In this document: positions 12,635 to 24,447 of the stretch, in pieces
Numbering within the stretch: the first letter of the stretch is position 1
Layout of the letters: every line of letters starts with the position of its first letter
Translations under genes and position numbers: made by a program
Notes under the pieces: model-generated
Database searches by the model: none
What the model saw: only the letters and a program-made list of their open reading frames with translations
Told to the model about the DNA's origin: nothing
Assembly: GCA_036429605.1 (NCBI GenBank)
Contig: JAVFKD010000003.1
Location: 205,770 to 269,769, forward strand
Direction: 5' to 3'
Length of the DNA: 64,000 nucleotides
Source of the DNA: Cladobotryum mycophilum
Lineage: Eukaryota; Ascomycota; Sordariomycetes; Hypocreales; Hypocreaceae

Positions 12635-14220
12635 ATGGCGTTAGAAGTGCAGGAGGATATCGTCAGTCACCAAACCGGCGCCTTTTCTGCCCCAGAACAA
12701 GAAGAGTTTGCTCCGAAATTCTCATTACCAACTTCTTCGGTTACGCCATGGGGCCCAAGAGACGTTGGCCACGAGCACGACATGCCGCAAATGGCTTACA
12801 GTGAGTACCACCCAGGTGTTTTACCACAATTGGTGGACACATCAACAGAGCGCAACGAACCGAACCTGGTCAACGCACCCCCAGTTCTCGATAAACCAGA
12901 AACAGAAGAACCGGAAGAAGCAGAGGGACGACTTCCTGAAAAAAGCGACCCTGGTGGAGGACACGAGTTTGCCTTTTGATCGGTGCAGCAGTTACTGTTC
13001 TGGTAATTGGTCTCGCCGTTGGCTTACCTGTAGGTTTGACGAAGCGCCATAAAACGAGCACAACCTCACTGTCCCCAACACCAACGTCCACTTTGGAAGG
13101 TCCTTTTGGTGTGCCAACTTCAATTGCAACAACCCAGGCGAAACCATCGATATGCAACCAGGCCGTCTGTCCCCCAGTGCTCTCATTTGCACAAGTTACC
13201 AACGGGAAAAACTGGTTCCTCTTTGGTCTTGGGAACGACAACGCCATATGGTATCGAGAAGCAGGTGAAAATAAGTGGCTTTCTGGCTGGACCACTCTTG
13301 GTGGGTCCTTCAAGAGCCAGCCAGCGGCCATCTCGTCGAAAGCCGGTCGAGTAGATGTGTTTTCAACATGGAGTGATGGGTCAATCCGGGCCAAGACGTA
13401 TCAGGGCAACACCTGGGCTGGTGACTGGCTCAATCTAGGGGGTGAGTCTGGTAGCGCTCCAGCTGTGGCCTCTCCCGGCGATGGAACTATGACTGTCCTC
13501 GGTCTCAACTCGGGTCAAGAAATGGTTCTGAAGAGCTATAATGGAACCTCGTGGCAACCCAGTCCCAGCGCAGCCTGGACTGTACCCAAATCTGGCTATT
13601 TAAGCGCATCGCCAGTTGGTGCAGCGAGCCCAAATGGACGAATAGATATTGTCAGCTATGGGAGCTTCGATCCAAACCCCCACGACTTGGGCTGGATACA
13701 TATTACTGAGGGGGTTGTCAAGGGGTGGGAGGGCAACGCCCTGGCAGCTCCCAATCTTGGCTACGCAGGGGACCCGACGATCATATCCACTAATAATGCA
13801 TCCGATGCTTTCGGAATTGGGACGAATAACCAGGTATACCAGACGACTTGGACAAATGCTACGGGTTATGGCAAGCCTCAAACCCTCGGCGGTGCCGTCA
13901 AGTCCACACCTTTTGTACTTGCTACCGACACCGACAGACTTGATGCCCTCGCCATTTCAACCAGTGGTAACCTTATACACAAGGCACGCATCAATGGAGC
14001 GTGGGCACCGAGCTGGGAGGACTTGGGAGGGTTCTTCAACAGTGCTCCATTGGCTGTTCAACCAGGCAAGGACTGGGTCGCTGTCTGGGGGCTTGGCCCA
14101 ACAGGCACAGTCATCCATGGGAATTGGTCGGCTACAAATAACGCCACGTGGGGGGCTGGGCAGTGGTTCGATGATGGCGGCAATTTAACAATGGACTGGT
14201 TTAGAGCCGGTCCAGCATGA
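12635..14220 (+). CDS. Membrane-anchored beta-propeller lectin (PLL/fucolectin-like), one frame break
   Basis: The N-terminal about 100 residues are polar and Pro/Glu-rich, typical of a cytosolic tail. A transmembrane helix (about 12964-13040, CLLIGAAVTVLVIGLAVGLPVGL) follows, then a Ser/Thr-rich linker. After it comes a domain of about 350 residues with repeated W..LGG....P blades (WTTLGGSFKSQP, WLNLGGESGSAP, QTLGGAVKSTP, WEDLGGFFNSAP). That is the pattern of sialidase-like or PLL-type beta-propeller lectins that bind sugars such as fucose. The tail and propeller lie in different frames. One extra A in the A-run at 12939-12944 would join PEK to KRPWWR and the helix. So the break is either a real one-base deletion or an under-called homopolymer. 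The start at 12635 is a choice. Confidence 0.72.
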
Positions 14221-15706
14221 GGTAAAGGAAAAGATAAAATGGGTTCAGCTCTAGCTGAATGTCACAGACGCGAGAGCTCCGGCAGATTGAGGGTATCATT
14301 GCTCCTCGAGACCTTGGTAAGAGGCCACGGTGCCAATGCGTAAAAACCATCATGTATATACACGTATTCACTCCAGCGTAGTATACGAGACTAATTTTAA
14401 TATCTCCAAGTATCGGCAAAGTGCTACATGGTAGCTCACATACATCATCTCAGTGCCATATGAAGCTGCCTATTTCACCTCAATACCATGATAACTAAAC
14501 TAAATCGTGTGGCAGGACATAGTTACAATTAGAGGTTTCCTCATATTTTTAGTTGTAGCTTCGCTGGGCTGTCTCAGTCATATTTATCTACAACTGCGAC
14601 ACAATTAGTCCAGTGCAAGATTCATGCGCTGTCAGGTAGTTTATATCCGAAGTCATCGCTCAGGCTTTACTGAACGCCAGGCTAGATTTCGTGATAGCAA
14701 CACTTTTTATAGGCTGATGGATTGGGTAGATATTCTTTGTATTTCAAGGTTTTCTCTTCTTCCAAGTATTTCCTGTCAAGATGGACGATTGAAATGGTAA
14801 GGGCTCGCTATTGTCCTGACATCTAATTACAGAGGACGAGGTGAAGCATGCGGATTACCGCTGTATTGTTCGCATTGGTTAATGACTGGAGTCTAGAATT
14901 AGTATCTTTGGCCTTGGGGGAGATGGTGTTGAGTGATTGGCGTGTCCAATTGTCTGGTACACGAACTCAAGGATGGACTTACCCTGAACTGTTAGCAGGT
15001 ATATCCGCAAACATGCAATGCGAGGGGGTACCTATGAGAAATAAGAAGGCATCCCAGAAAGCAAAAAGCATGAAATTTCTTACAACCATTGGGTCGAAAA
15101 TATATCAGAGCCAAAATCAACATGCTTCTTATCGGTATTGCATAATACAGAGAGTTCGGTAATGGAATGAGCAGACATGCCGACCCTATGTACTTAGGCT
15201 AAATACAATCATGTTAACATCTAGAACAGATTCGTCTAAAATTTTGTGGCGACCCTGCTCGTTCTCCGCATTTCCTTAATCAGTCACCTTACCCCTCGCT
15301 TCTCTCCACTTTACATTCTAGAAGAAAATCGGGTAAACAGCTTCTACTGTGGTTAAACTAAAAGGGGAAAGGGAAGTTGATTAGTAAGAAACATTGGTCC
15401 ATCTTCAGGGATAGCGGACGCATCTGACTTCACGTCATGGATCATAATTGGAAAAATGGTAAAGAACAAGGTTACCAGGGATTGACTAAGGATTATCAGC
15501 CAACTATCAAGTTCAGGCAGAGAGAAAAGTTTAGGCTAAATGAGATGATCGATGATGATGAATAAAGGAGACGTACGATGGCTCAAAAGTAGACCTAGGT
15601 TCTGGACAGCTGCCAGTGAAGGGTAAGCGATGTCAATTTAAGAACCAACTATTCCTGAAAGCAGAAACAGAAAACGAGACGACAATGACCATTTACCAAT
15701 GATACA
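14221..15706. other. Intergenic region
   Basis: About 1.5 kb with no supported gene. A 104-codon frame at 14848-15162 has no recognisable domain, is not flanked by plausible splice partners and is probably chance. Confidence 0.5.
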
Positions 15707-17905
15707 ATGGCCAATCTCACAGCACTCGCTGTGTTAACGGCTCTTCTGCCCAGCCTAGTGGGGGCACAAAACAATCAGACCTATGTCAATTATTCCTCTC
15801 AGTCTCAGCCGGATCTGTTTCCTCAAACTCTTGCTTCATTGGACATGTCATTTCCGGATTGTGCAAATGGCCCACTGAAGAATAATCTCGTCTGCAATAC
15901 GTCGGCTAACTATGTCCAACGCGTCGAAACTTTGATCTCGCTGTTCACACTTGAAGAGTTGATCAACAACACACAGAACTCGGGTCCTGGTGTACCTCGT
16001 TTCGGTCTGCCAGCATACCAAGTCTGGAATGAAGCATTGCATGGACTGGATCGCGCCAACTTTGCCGAATTAGGCAGCGAATGGAAGTAGGCAACCTCTT
16101 TTCCAATGCCCATCTTATCTATGGCAGCTCTAAATCACACACTGATTAACCAAATTGCGAGCATCATTGCAACTCAAGCGCGTGCATTCAACAGTGTTGG
16201 TCGTTACGGTCTTGATAGCTATGCACCCAATATCAACGACTTCCGGAGTCCTCTGTGGGGCCGTGGTCAAGAAACTCCTGGAGAAGACGCAGTTTTCCTG
16301 ACCTCGGCGTATACCATCACTCTTACTTGGGGTTCAATGCTATCATCACGCAGCAAGATCTGTCCGAGTACTACACTCCTCAATTCTTGGTGTCATCGCG
16401 CTACGCCAAGCCGAAGAGCTTCATGTGTTCGTAAAATGCCGTCAATGGTGTATCTAGCTGCTCCAACAGTTTACAACGTGTTTAACCCCCATGGCTACGA
16501 CAGCAGCCAGTCCCTTGCTGCTGCAGTTTCACTGAAAGCTGGTACCGATATTGACTGTGGCCAAACATTTCCATGGCATCTCATCGAATCTTTCATCGAG
16601 GGCCATGTCTCTCGTGGCGAGATTGAGCGCCCCGTTACTCATTTATACGCTAATCTTGTACGTATTGGATATTTTGATGGCAACCAGGGCAAATACTGTC
16701 AGCTCGGGTGGAAAGACGTTGAGACGGGTGCGTTAAATATTGCCTATGAAGCGGCCGTCGAAGGCATTGTGTTGCTCAAGAATGATGGCGCCCTGCCTCT
16801 GTCTAAAAAGGTTCGCAGTCTCGCGCTGATCGGACCGTGGGCCAATGCTACTACACAATTGCAAGAAAACTACTTTGGTGCTGCCCCTTATCTTGCCGCT
16901 CCTCTGCAAGCAGCCAAACGAGCCGGGCTCCAAGTTGAATACGGGTTGGGACCGGATATCACTAGCAATAACACGTCCGACTTTGCCAAAGCCATTCAAG
17001 CCGCAAAACAGGCAGGTGCCATAATTTACGTGGATGGAATTGACAATACGATTGAAGCTGAATGCACCGACCATATGAACTTGACCTGGCCAGGTAATCG
17101 GCTTGATCTCATTCTCCAACTTGGCGAAACAGGAAAGCCTTTAGTTGTTTTGCAAATGGGTGGTGGCCAGGTCGATTCGTCTGCGTTCAAGAATAACAAA
17201 AAGGTAAATGCACTTGTCTGGGGCGGATACCCAGGCCAGTCTGGAGGCACGGCAATCGTTGACAATTTGTCTGGCAAACACGCTCCAGCTGGTCGTCTTG
17301 TTATGACTCAATATCCGGCCGAGTACGCCACCCAGTTTCCAGTCACCGATATGAACCTCCGTCCAGATGGGAAACTGAACCCAGGACAGACATATATGTA
17401 GTACACCGGCAAGCCTGTTTATGAATTTGGCCATGGTCTTTACTACACTTCGTTTGACGCATCTCTTTCTAAACGCGCCGATAAGACGCGCTCGTTCAAT
17501 GTCTCAGAGACCCTTTCTACCCCTCAACCGGGCTATTAGTACAGTGAGCTGGTGCCCTTTATGAACTTTACAGCAACAATCAAGAACGTTGGCAAGGTCG
17601 CATCCCCGTATTTGGCCATGCTATTCGCGAATACCAGCAACGCTGGACCAGCGCCGTTTCCAAACAAATGGCTTGTCGGATTTGATAGATTGCCTGCCAT
17701 TGAGCCAGGCCACTCTGCTGAACTTGACATTGCCATTCCCATTGCTGCAATTGCACGGGCTAATGAGCGAGGAGAAAAGGTGGTGTATCATGGTAAGTAT
17801 ACTGTAACATTGAACGTGGATCAATCAGTTAGTGTAGACTTTGAGTTGGTGGGCGATGAACTAAAGCTAGAAACTAGGAAAATGTATGAAAGACGACGAC
17901 TCTGA
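15707..17905 (+). pseudogene. GH3 beta-xylosidase-type pseudogene
   Basis: The N-terminal signal (MANLTALAVLTALLPSLVGA) and blocks such as NEALHGLDRANFA, ATSFPMPI, RSPLWGRGQETPGEDA, VYNVFNPHGY, GTDIDCGQTFPW and YEFGHGLYYTSF are those of fungal GH3 xylosidases. The gene is clearly broken. There are in-frame TAG codons at 16088, 17399 (family Trp in YMWYTG) and 17537. A frameshift and deletion near 16310-16330 remove the KHFAGYD-type block. A TAA lies near 16432. A second deletion near 16460-16473 fuses the SCSN segment directly to VYNVF, removing the segment that carries the nucleophilic Asp of the family. The C-terminal fibronectin-like domain (17552-17905) is still open. It cannot make an active enzyme. 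Confidence 0.88.
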
Positions 17906-18181
17906 ATGCATGGGAATGATTAATAAATGTGCTAAGCCCACTAAGACTGTTGTAGCTATGTTGGGGCTGCGTCGAAAAAAATAAAAGCCAGTTAATCCAT
18001 TGGGCATTCCTCTACTTACTTCTAACTATCAACATTACTGCATTCATACATTTATAAAAAAAGTGTGGTCTTGTGGCATTCTATCGTTTTGCAATATGTA
18101 AAAATATATCTGTCCCCAATGCCATGACATTTACTAATTATTACATGGACTGACAACTTACACTACACATTACTCAATGCT
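17906..18181. other. Short intergenic region
   Basis: Nothing recognised. The start codon of the following broken gene is not identifiable here. Confidence 0.4.
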
Positions 18182-18843
18182 AGGAATGAAGATGGCCAGG
18201 ATGCGACAATCGATTTTAAGACAACTACGAGGGAGAAGAGATCCCACAAGCTCTTCAGGGCTTACCTTGGTTCTCCATGGATAGTGGTTAAGGATGCGGT
18301 CCTGATTTCCCTCGCCACATTCGGACTGATCGCCCTTCTAGGCCCGGCAGCTTCGTGTAACGGATTGACGACGGCCCAATCCGAACAATAGAACAATATG
18401 AGTACACCTCTAGGTAGTTGCAATTACCGTAACTCTGTTGCTGAGGATCGGTCAATGGGCTGTAAGTTTGACTCTCTTGCGGCATCCTAGTTACCAGACA
18501 AATGTCGTGACGAGCAGCTCACTCTTGAGTTTGAGAAATCTGGCGACGGGTCAGATGGAGGGTGACAGTATTGGATGGATCCAATCACACGAAACGGATT
18601 TCTTTGGCTGAGATGGGAATTCATGCTGATGACAAGACCTTTCGCTTCTACTCAACGACGGAATGGCATATTGTCCACTGCCTTTTTTACTGGAGGAAGC
18701 AATACCGAGTTCGACATACGGGTATTTTGGTGGAGCCTCGGTATGATAACGAGAACCATATCAACCATTGCGGGAGAATGTTCATGACAAGACTGGATGG
18801 TGGAGTTATGTCAGGTATCAGCCTACATTCCCATTACTTGTAA
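18182..18843 (+). pseudogene. Broken type II membrane protein with double HxxHC motif (UstYa-like relative)
   Basis: Reading one frame from 18182 gives a basic N-terminus and a transmembrane helix (VLISLATFGLIALLGPAA). An ectodomain follows with the pattern NSVAEDRSMGCKFD, LPDKC, DEQLTLEF, as in a family of fungal single-pass proteins. In-frame TAG codons occur at 18389 and 18488; the second sits where the family has Trp in SWLP. After a frame change near 18620-18660 the C-terminal part (18562 frame) continues TEWHIVHCLFYWRKQYR and ENHINHCGRMF. HIVHC and HINHC are two HxxHC motifs, the signature of UstYa-type oxidases, although the WRKQ-type spacing suggests a sister family. No start codon is evident in frame. 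Together with the two intact UstYa genes downstream it makes a third double-HxxHC protein within 5 kb. Confidence 0.68.
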
Positions 18844-20351
18844 AGTGCAGCAAGATTGTGAACGGCAGTAGACGTAATCACACTTTTGTAAAGCATGGAA
18901 GGTTGGATGCCGTCTCTTAGGTGTAGCACAGAAATATAGCAAAGCAACGTTTACACAAGCAATCTCCAACGCGGAATTCTCCACGCGCTCGCTCTCTAAC
19001 GTGGCTATGTCGAGAACAACAGCAACTTCAAGGCTACATACAGGGATATTGAACTGCCGGCTAACACGTAACGTCAAATACATGTGTATGGCACGAAGCC
19101 GAGGCTAGCAATAGAGCCTCTTGATGCTTTGAAATTTAAGAACCCGGTGTGGTTTGGTATGATGCACCATGATCACCGGTCGGCATTCCTTCATCAACAG
19201 CTTGGGCCAATTGCCACATCCGTAATTGTTGTTGGTACCATTGCACTACTCAAAACTCCGACCCCCATCTTTGACTTGTCGGCTTATACAAATAGCCTAA
19301 AGCAGCTAATGGTGTTGTTTTGGAACCATTGTCCGATACACACGGTGAAATATGACAGGGTGGCTCGGGTGGTTTTTGTGTTGGTGTTTTGTTTCACATT
19401 GAATGTGACTTATCGCGGCATACTCGGCTTTATCGTGGTACAAAATATTAGCCAGTATTTATACCGTACAATTTGTTCCTTTGGCCACTCGGACCTTGGA
19501 AGGAGGACGTTGTAGTTGTTGGTTCTAACCACTGGCAACGTATCCAAATCCGGCCCCGGAGCGGTCAATCATAAACTCTACACCTTTATAATATTAGGCT
19601 ATCTTGCTCGTATATGCGGGTTGATGATGTATCACCCAATGTTAAGAATCAAAAAAGCTCCCATCTCTTAATATCTACAATAACTATTTGTTGGGCGTTG
19701 CAGAAACGTAGTTCTACACCAGTGACTACGGCATCTATTAAACTCTACGAGATTGGCTAATTATCAGAATTTCATGATCCAGAGTCTGACCGACTTCCTA
19801 CAACGCTGAAAATTCATCTACAAAGTCCACTTAAATATTATCGCACATGACTGTAATAAGTCTGGTGGGAGTACCTTCTTTGCCTAAATCTTAGCATCTG
19901 ATCTACGTTCGTGTGGTAAAAAGCGGTAGCTCAGGGTGTACCGAGAGACTTGTAGCACATTCGTACTCCCTTCTGTAATCATCACACAATTAGCTCATTG
20001 TAATCTTTCCATGTTATCAGCTTTGGCGTTTCGGAAATGCGTCAGCGTCATATATTGGTCGTGACTGTTTATCCTTTTGCCTCCTGTACAGTCCATGAAT
20101 ACGTGGGGCTAGGTAGACTGGATTGGCGTGCTTGCACTTACCATCAATATTACAATTACGCTCTCACTCCACATGAACAGCAATGAGCTGCTACGTTTGT
20201 GGAAATATCTACTCTTGACTATTAAGACCATTTAGATTTTGTGAGGAGCGAAGCATTTGAGATGAGAGCTAGAATCTGAATGTGCAGCCTTATAAAGTTG
20301 AATATTGAAAATTGCACAGGATCTACCATACCAAAAAGACAGGGTCAGGTT
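18844..20351. other. Intergenic region
   Basis: About 1.5 kb. A 143-codon frame at 19084-19515 contains hydrophobic stretches but no recognisable family and is not supported as a gene. Nothing else seen. Confidence 0.45.
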
Positions 20352-21099
20352 CTAAAAACTTCCGAATACACTCTCTAAAATATCACCAGCTTCCGACGGC
20401 CACGCATTGAATGCATTTCTCTCTGACCTTTCAGAGACCCACCAAAGCAGGTCTGTGTTTTTGCACCTATGTTTGGTTCCCAGACCATCAATTCCATGCG
20501 AAACAATGTTTCCAGCGGCATCTTTCCTGACCCACGGCATCTCAATCGTGCTGTCTCCAGCACACATTATTGCCTATATATGAGGCAAGAAGCGAGTGTT
20601 AAATACAGCATGGAAGAATAAAACTGAACTGTATTTGACGTACCTGTGCGAAATATCCGATACAGTGAGGTAAATGTTCGTCGGTCAAATGTCTCCCCGC
20701 TGATTCGTCATGTGTTGGCATGTAGTCTTGATGAGAATCTGATGTGGCCTCAGAGAGCTGCCTCTGCAAAACCTCTCGTAAAAGAGAGAGACAGTGCATT
20801 CCGTGAAACATGGATATGCCTCTCTTGATGTTGAAAGTCTCATTGTACTTCATAAAAATAAAGCCTTGTTGGTTCGGCATAATGGTAGTAGCCCAGAGCT
20901 TGTCATTTTCATAAGACATATCTTCCAAGATCTTCTCCTGCGTAAACCTCTTTGTTTCCCAAGTCTCTACTTTCGCATCTTGATTATAACAAATATATAA
21001 TGGAATTTCCGAGCGATTCTGGATCACTAAGATCGTGAATATTATAAGAAAAGAAATCACAATCATTGCGCGAAAACTGGAGGTCTTGAACCGATCCAT
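20352..21099 (-). CDS. UstYa-family oxidase-like protein (DUF3328), copy 1
   Basis: UstYa-family proteins catalyse oxidative cyclisation or tailoring of fungal ribosomal peptides such as ustiloxin, and related proteins act in other secondary pathways. The product has a short basic N-terminus, one transmembrane helix (AMIVISFLIIFTILVIQN) and an ectodomain with both signature motifs, HGMHC (in SMFHGMHCLSLLREVL) and HLPHC (in DEHLPHCIGYF). One intron, 20643-20574 on the minus strand (70 nt, GTACGT donor), joins CIGYFAQ to AIMCAGDSTIE, giving about 225 aa, the usual family length. The second exon keeps the family pattern MCAGDST...KHRCKNTDLLWWV. The gene is intact and transcribed divergently from the second UstYa-like gene, with 432 bp between starts. 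Confidence 0.9.
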
Positions 21100-21531
21100 A
21101 TTGGCGAATGGGTAACAAAGTGTGAGATTTCTGGATATCTAGATTGGGTAATTTGTGTCTAAATGTCAACAAGCACAGATGAGTCTCTTCGCATTATCCG
21201 AAAGTAGACTGTTCGGCACCTTACCACCTACATACAAGCGGAGTTGTCAATGCGGGATTATCGCCATCCGAGTTTGATGGTGGGGTAATGACGAATGACA
21301 AGTGTAGCAGGGCGTGGTCCTACGACAGCCAAGAAGAAGCAACGCCTAACTGAGACGACGGCCAATATGGATCATGTAACATAGCCATTAGGGGCCTAAT
21401 CATGGGCGTGTGAAGTCTCTGATCAACATCTACATTGACTCATTTGTCCGCCATTCATGTAATATCCCCCAGTTCCCTTGGAGTAAGTAGCTAGCCATTT
21501 CCCTGCCTTTGTCGAAATCCGTACAATCGCA
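21100..21531. promoter_or_regulatory. Shared divergent promoter of the two UstYa-like genes
   Basis: The 432 bp between the two starts must hold both promoters, so the genes are likely co-regulated. I could not identify a convincing CGG-type Zn2Cys6 palindrome or other named operator by eye. Confidence 0.5.
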
Positions 21532-22539
21532 ATGTGGCCTTTTTCGTCGCTTTACAACGCTCTTTCAAGAAACGCCGAGCATGAGGAAGAGGATGGACTT
21601 CTTGATAGCCGTCCTCAAGCCGGTTTCAAAGATTCTTCACCACTGGTATGGTTTAGAATTTTTGCCGCTGCTTCACTGGCCCTGAACCTTGCTCTTGTCG
21701 GAATCGTATTCCTGCAGACAGAGCTTGCCCAACTATTTCCGACCGGTTACTTTATTGTGAGTTCATCTGTCTTATTGTTCTTGATGATGTAGAAGTTCCT
21801 AAGTCGGTTACTTACTGGAGGCAGCTCCCGCTCAAGATGCTATCGAGTACGAGGTCAAGAGGTTCCATAGAGGGTTTGGAGATGAGAAGACGCTCTATCA
21901 AGGAGATCCCTCTCCAGACCTTGATAAAGCTTGGAAAGAATTGTACGATGGTACGGATATATGATACATGTTGCTACGTCCACTCTCTGTTTGATCCTAG
22001 ACCCCACGAAATTCATCGCTGATTCATTCCTTCAGAGGTTAGTATAAGTAAGCTGTCCAAAGCTCAGGCTGAGCTTCTTCCGAACAAGACATATCCCTTT
22101 GTAGAGGATGATGGTTATTACATAGCTGAGCTGGCTGTCTTCCATCAACTCCATTGTGTTGTACGTCGCCGTATTCCTATGAATATGTGACCATGTTAAT
22201 CTAATTGAGTAGAACGCAATTCGAATAGCGTTGGCTAAAGACTACTACAAGAATGTGTTTGAAGCTTTCGAATTTGATGACATTGAAGGGTCATACGGAC
22301 GTCGTCACATAAGCCATTGTCTAGACACTCTTCGAGAAGCAATTATGTGCGCCTCGGATATCAGTGTTATTAATTGGCAGTGGAATTCAGAGGCTAATAA
22401 AGCTTTGGGTCATGGAGATGTTGTTCATTCGTGCCGGAGCTTTGATCGTATTCGAGAATGGGCAGTTGATAAAATGGCTGTGGTAGACTTCAACGATGAG
22501 GTCCAAATTACAGATGATCCTGTTGTAAATGGCAGTTAA
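21532..22539 (+). CDS. UstYa-family oxidase-like protein (DUF3328), copy 2
   Basis: The second member of the pair. It has an acidic N-terminal tail, a transmembrane helix (FAAASLALNLALVGIVFLQ) and an ectodomain ending in the motifs HQLHC (about 22145-22157) and HISHC (in RRHISHCLDTLREAIMCASD). Three introns bring all exons into one frame: 21757-21820 (64 nt), 21951-22035 (85 nt) and 22161-22212 (52 nt). The product is about 268 aa, with segments IEYEVKRFHRGFG, SKLSKAQAELLPN and DDGYYIAELAVFHQLHC matching the family. No damage seen. HxxHC residues are thought to bind the catalytic metal in this family. The neighbours are copy 1 and the repeat precursor at 24.4 kb. Confidence 0.9.
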
Positions 22540-23605
22540 GATAGGAAAATTGGAAAAGTAGTGTGCTTCAGTATTACCGTTCCCTGTAAATTGTGATCTA
22601 GATCATTCTAGGTTGTGTTTCAATCGTACCTCTAATTTATCAGAAGTTATAAGAAGGGTTATACACTTTCGCTCTCATGGAATGAAAATTTACGGGCGGT
22701 GACATTAGGGATTGCGAGTTAATGAGCGTTTTAGACGTGTCTCTAAATGCTTGAATACAACTTCTTCAGGTACTATTTCGCTGCATCACATGCTATTTCA
22801 CGTAACAGTCAAAGCTTACAAAACTGCGAAACACAGTTTAGATTCATTAATGTTCATAGAGTTCCGAAACATAAAACAAAATTACATAAAATGCATAAAA
22901 TACCAATGACTCGCTCTTGGATGTTAAGCGTAAAGGGAGAGCCGACATCAGGAAACCGAGAGTCAATCTAAGAAATGGTAAAACAAAGACTCGTGTGATC
23001 CCTACTAGTCACTCACTACATTAGCTTACATGCAAATTATAACCTAATTAATTACTATTTGGTTTCTATTCATAAATAAATATTTATCCACGAATTGGGT
23101 ACGCGGAAAGCTCAGTTAGTAAATAATGATTCTTTTCTTTTTTATCTTAAATAGGAAACTCGCAGAAATTCATTGTTTTACATAAAGATAAGACATTAAC
23201 AATGTCTGACCGTCTGGTATGGTTACATGTCCTACGGTTTTATGGCCGGCCAACAAAACAGTGTCTAGTAATTTCCGTTTAAGAGCGTGATAATGCAGAG
23301 TTTCGGATGACAAGCTATTGGGTACCGAGTATCTGGTACGGACTAAACAGTCGTGAATAATGGCGCTCGGCGATTTCTTCTTTGAGAAGGGATTGCGACG
23401 TGCATAAAAGACGGGATCCAATGCAACCCTGCACACGCCGATGATATATGAGATTCTATGAATATCATTGAAAGTCATTCGCTAATAACACGCTTGAACC
23501 CAATCTGTGAGTGTCAGGTTTTCTCTTCCCTCCCTTACATACACGCGCAATACTTCACTCTGTGTTGACAATCATATAAATGATGTTCATATCTCGAAGG
23601 CCTTG
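22540..23605. other. Intergenic region
   Basis: About 1 kb. Short frames at 22712-22971 (+) and 23170-23478 (-) have no recognisable domain. Nothing else seen. Confidence 0.4.
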
Positions 23606-24372
23606 CTAAAATAGGAGTTGCATGTCATTTCTCACGGCATACTTTCTTAACAATGAGCATGGATGCGCTAAATTCTCTTCCATCGCTGCCACGCTCCAAA
23701 CTTGCGTGACCATAATTCCTTCAACTACACACCGTTGCAATGCAATATTAATGTCCCAATTTGGATGTGCTAAAAGTAAACAATAAACCATGTTACTTGG
23801 AGTATGGCTTTCACAGAAATTCACGCTTTTCCCCAAGTGCCAAAGTGCTACGACAGTTGTTGTAACTGAAGGGCTGATTGTCTTGTAGTTTTGTTGGAAC
23901 TAAGGACTTGCAACAAGGCTACTGCATGCATAAGAGGAGACAAGGTAACATCAGTGGCTAATGGTTTCATGCCTTCCCTTTTCCTCAGGTGACTCAGAAG
24001 TCGTAATAGCTCAACCTGGATTCGTGAAAGCATGGATTCTTATTCCTCTTTTTATCTTTACGCCATTTCAAGAGGCACGGGACCTTTTGAGTCCGCTGGG
24101 GGGCAGTAACAGAATTTGAAATCATGTTCTCTGGTTGGTTGTTGACTCCGCCTATGTTCAATATCATGACTTCTTTCAACACTTTGTATTACTCCAATCA
24201 CGTTGCAACTCCAAGAAGGATTTGAGGTGTACTGCAAGATGACGCGGCACAGTGCATTGTCAGAAGACATATTAACATACCTTTGCCTAATGTGGCTATT
24301 ACCGTATAATTTTGTAGAAGATGTTAACTGTCTTGTCCTAGAAAACAAACACTTTCTTCCACTTTGATTCAT
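23606..24372 (-). pseudogene. Possible degraded gene, family not recognised
   Basis: On the minus strand, successive frames read like fragments of one protein. It starts MNQSGRKCLFSRTRQL with a plausible intron (GTATGT to TTGCAG, about 24281-24233). Later comes LMHAVALLQVLSSN, then after a frame change VALWHLGKSVNFCESHTPSN and WDINIALQRCVVEGIMVTQVWSV, ending near 23606. The amphipathic, conserved-looking composition of the last segment suggests a once-functional gene, but several stops and frame changes interrupt it. I cannot name the family. It lies between the UstYa pair and the repeat precursor, so it may be a lost member of that locus. Confidence 0.3.
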
Positions 24373-24447
24373 TAAACTTCCAATTGTATTCGAAGACCAT
24401 CTATTTCATACCACCCGAAAACAACGCACACTTAAGACGCATTCAAG

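Noticed and set aside
14848..15162. 104-codon open frame
   Set aside because: No signal peptide, domain or splice partner; composition looks random.
19084..19515. 143-codon frame with hydrophobic stretches
   Set aside because: No recognisable family and no consistent extension on either side; may be a relic, but unsupported.
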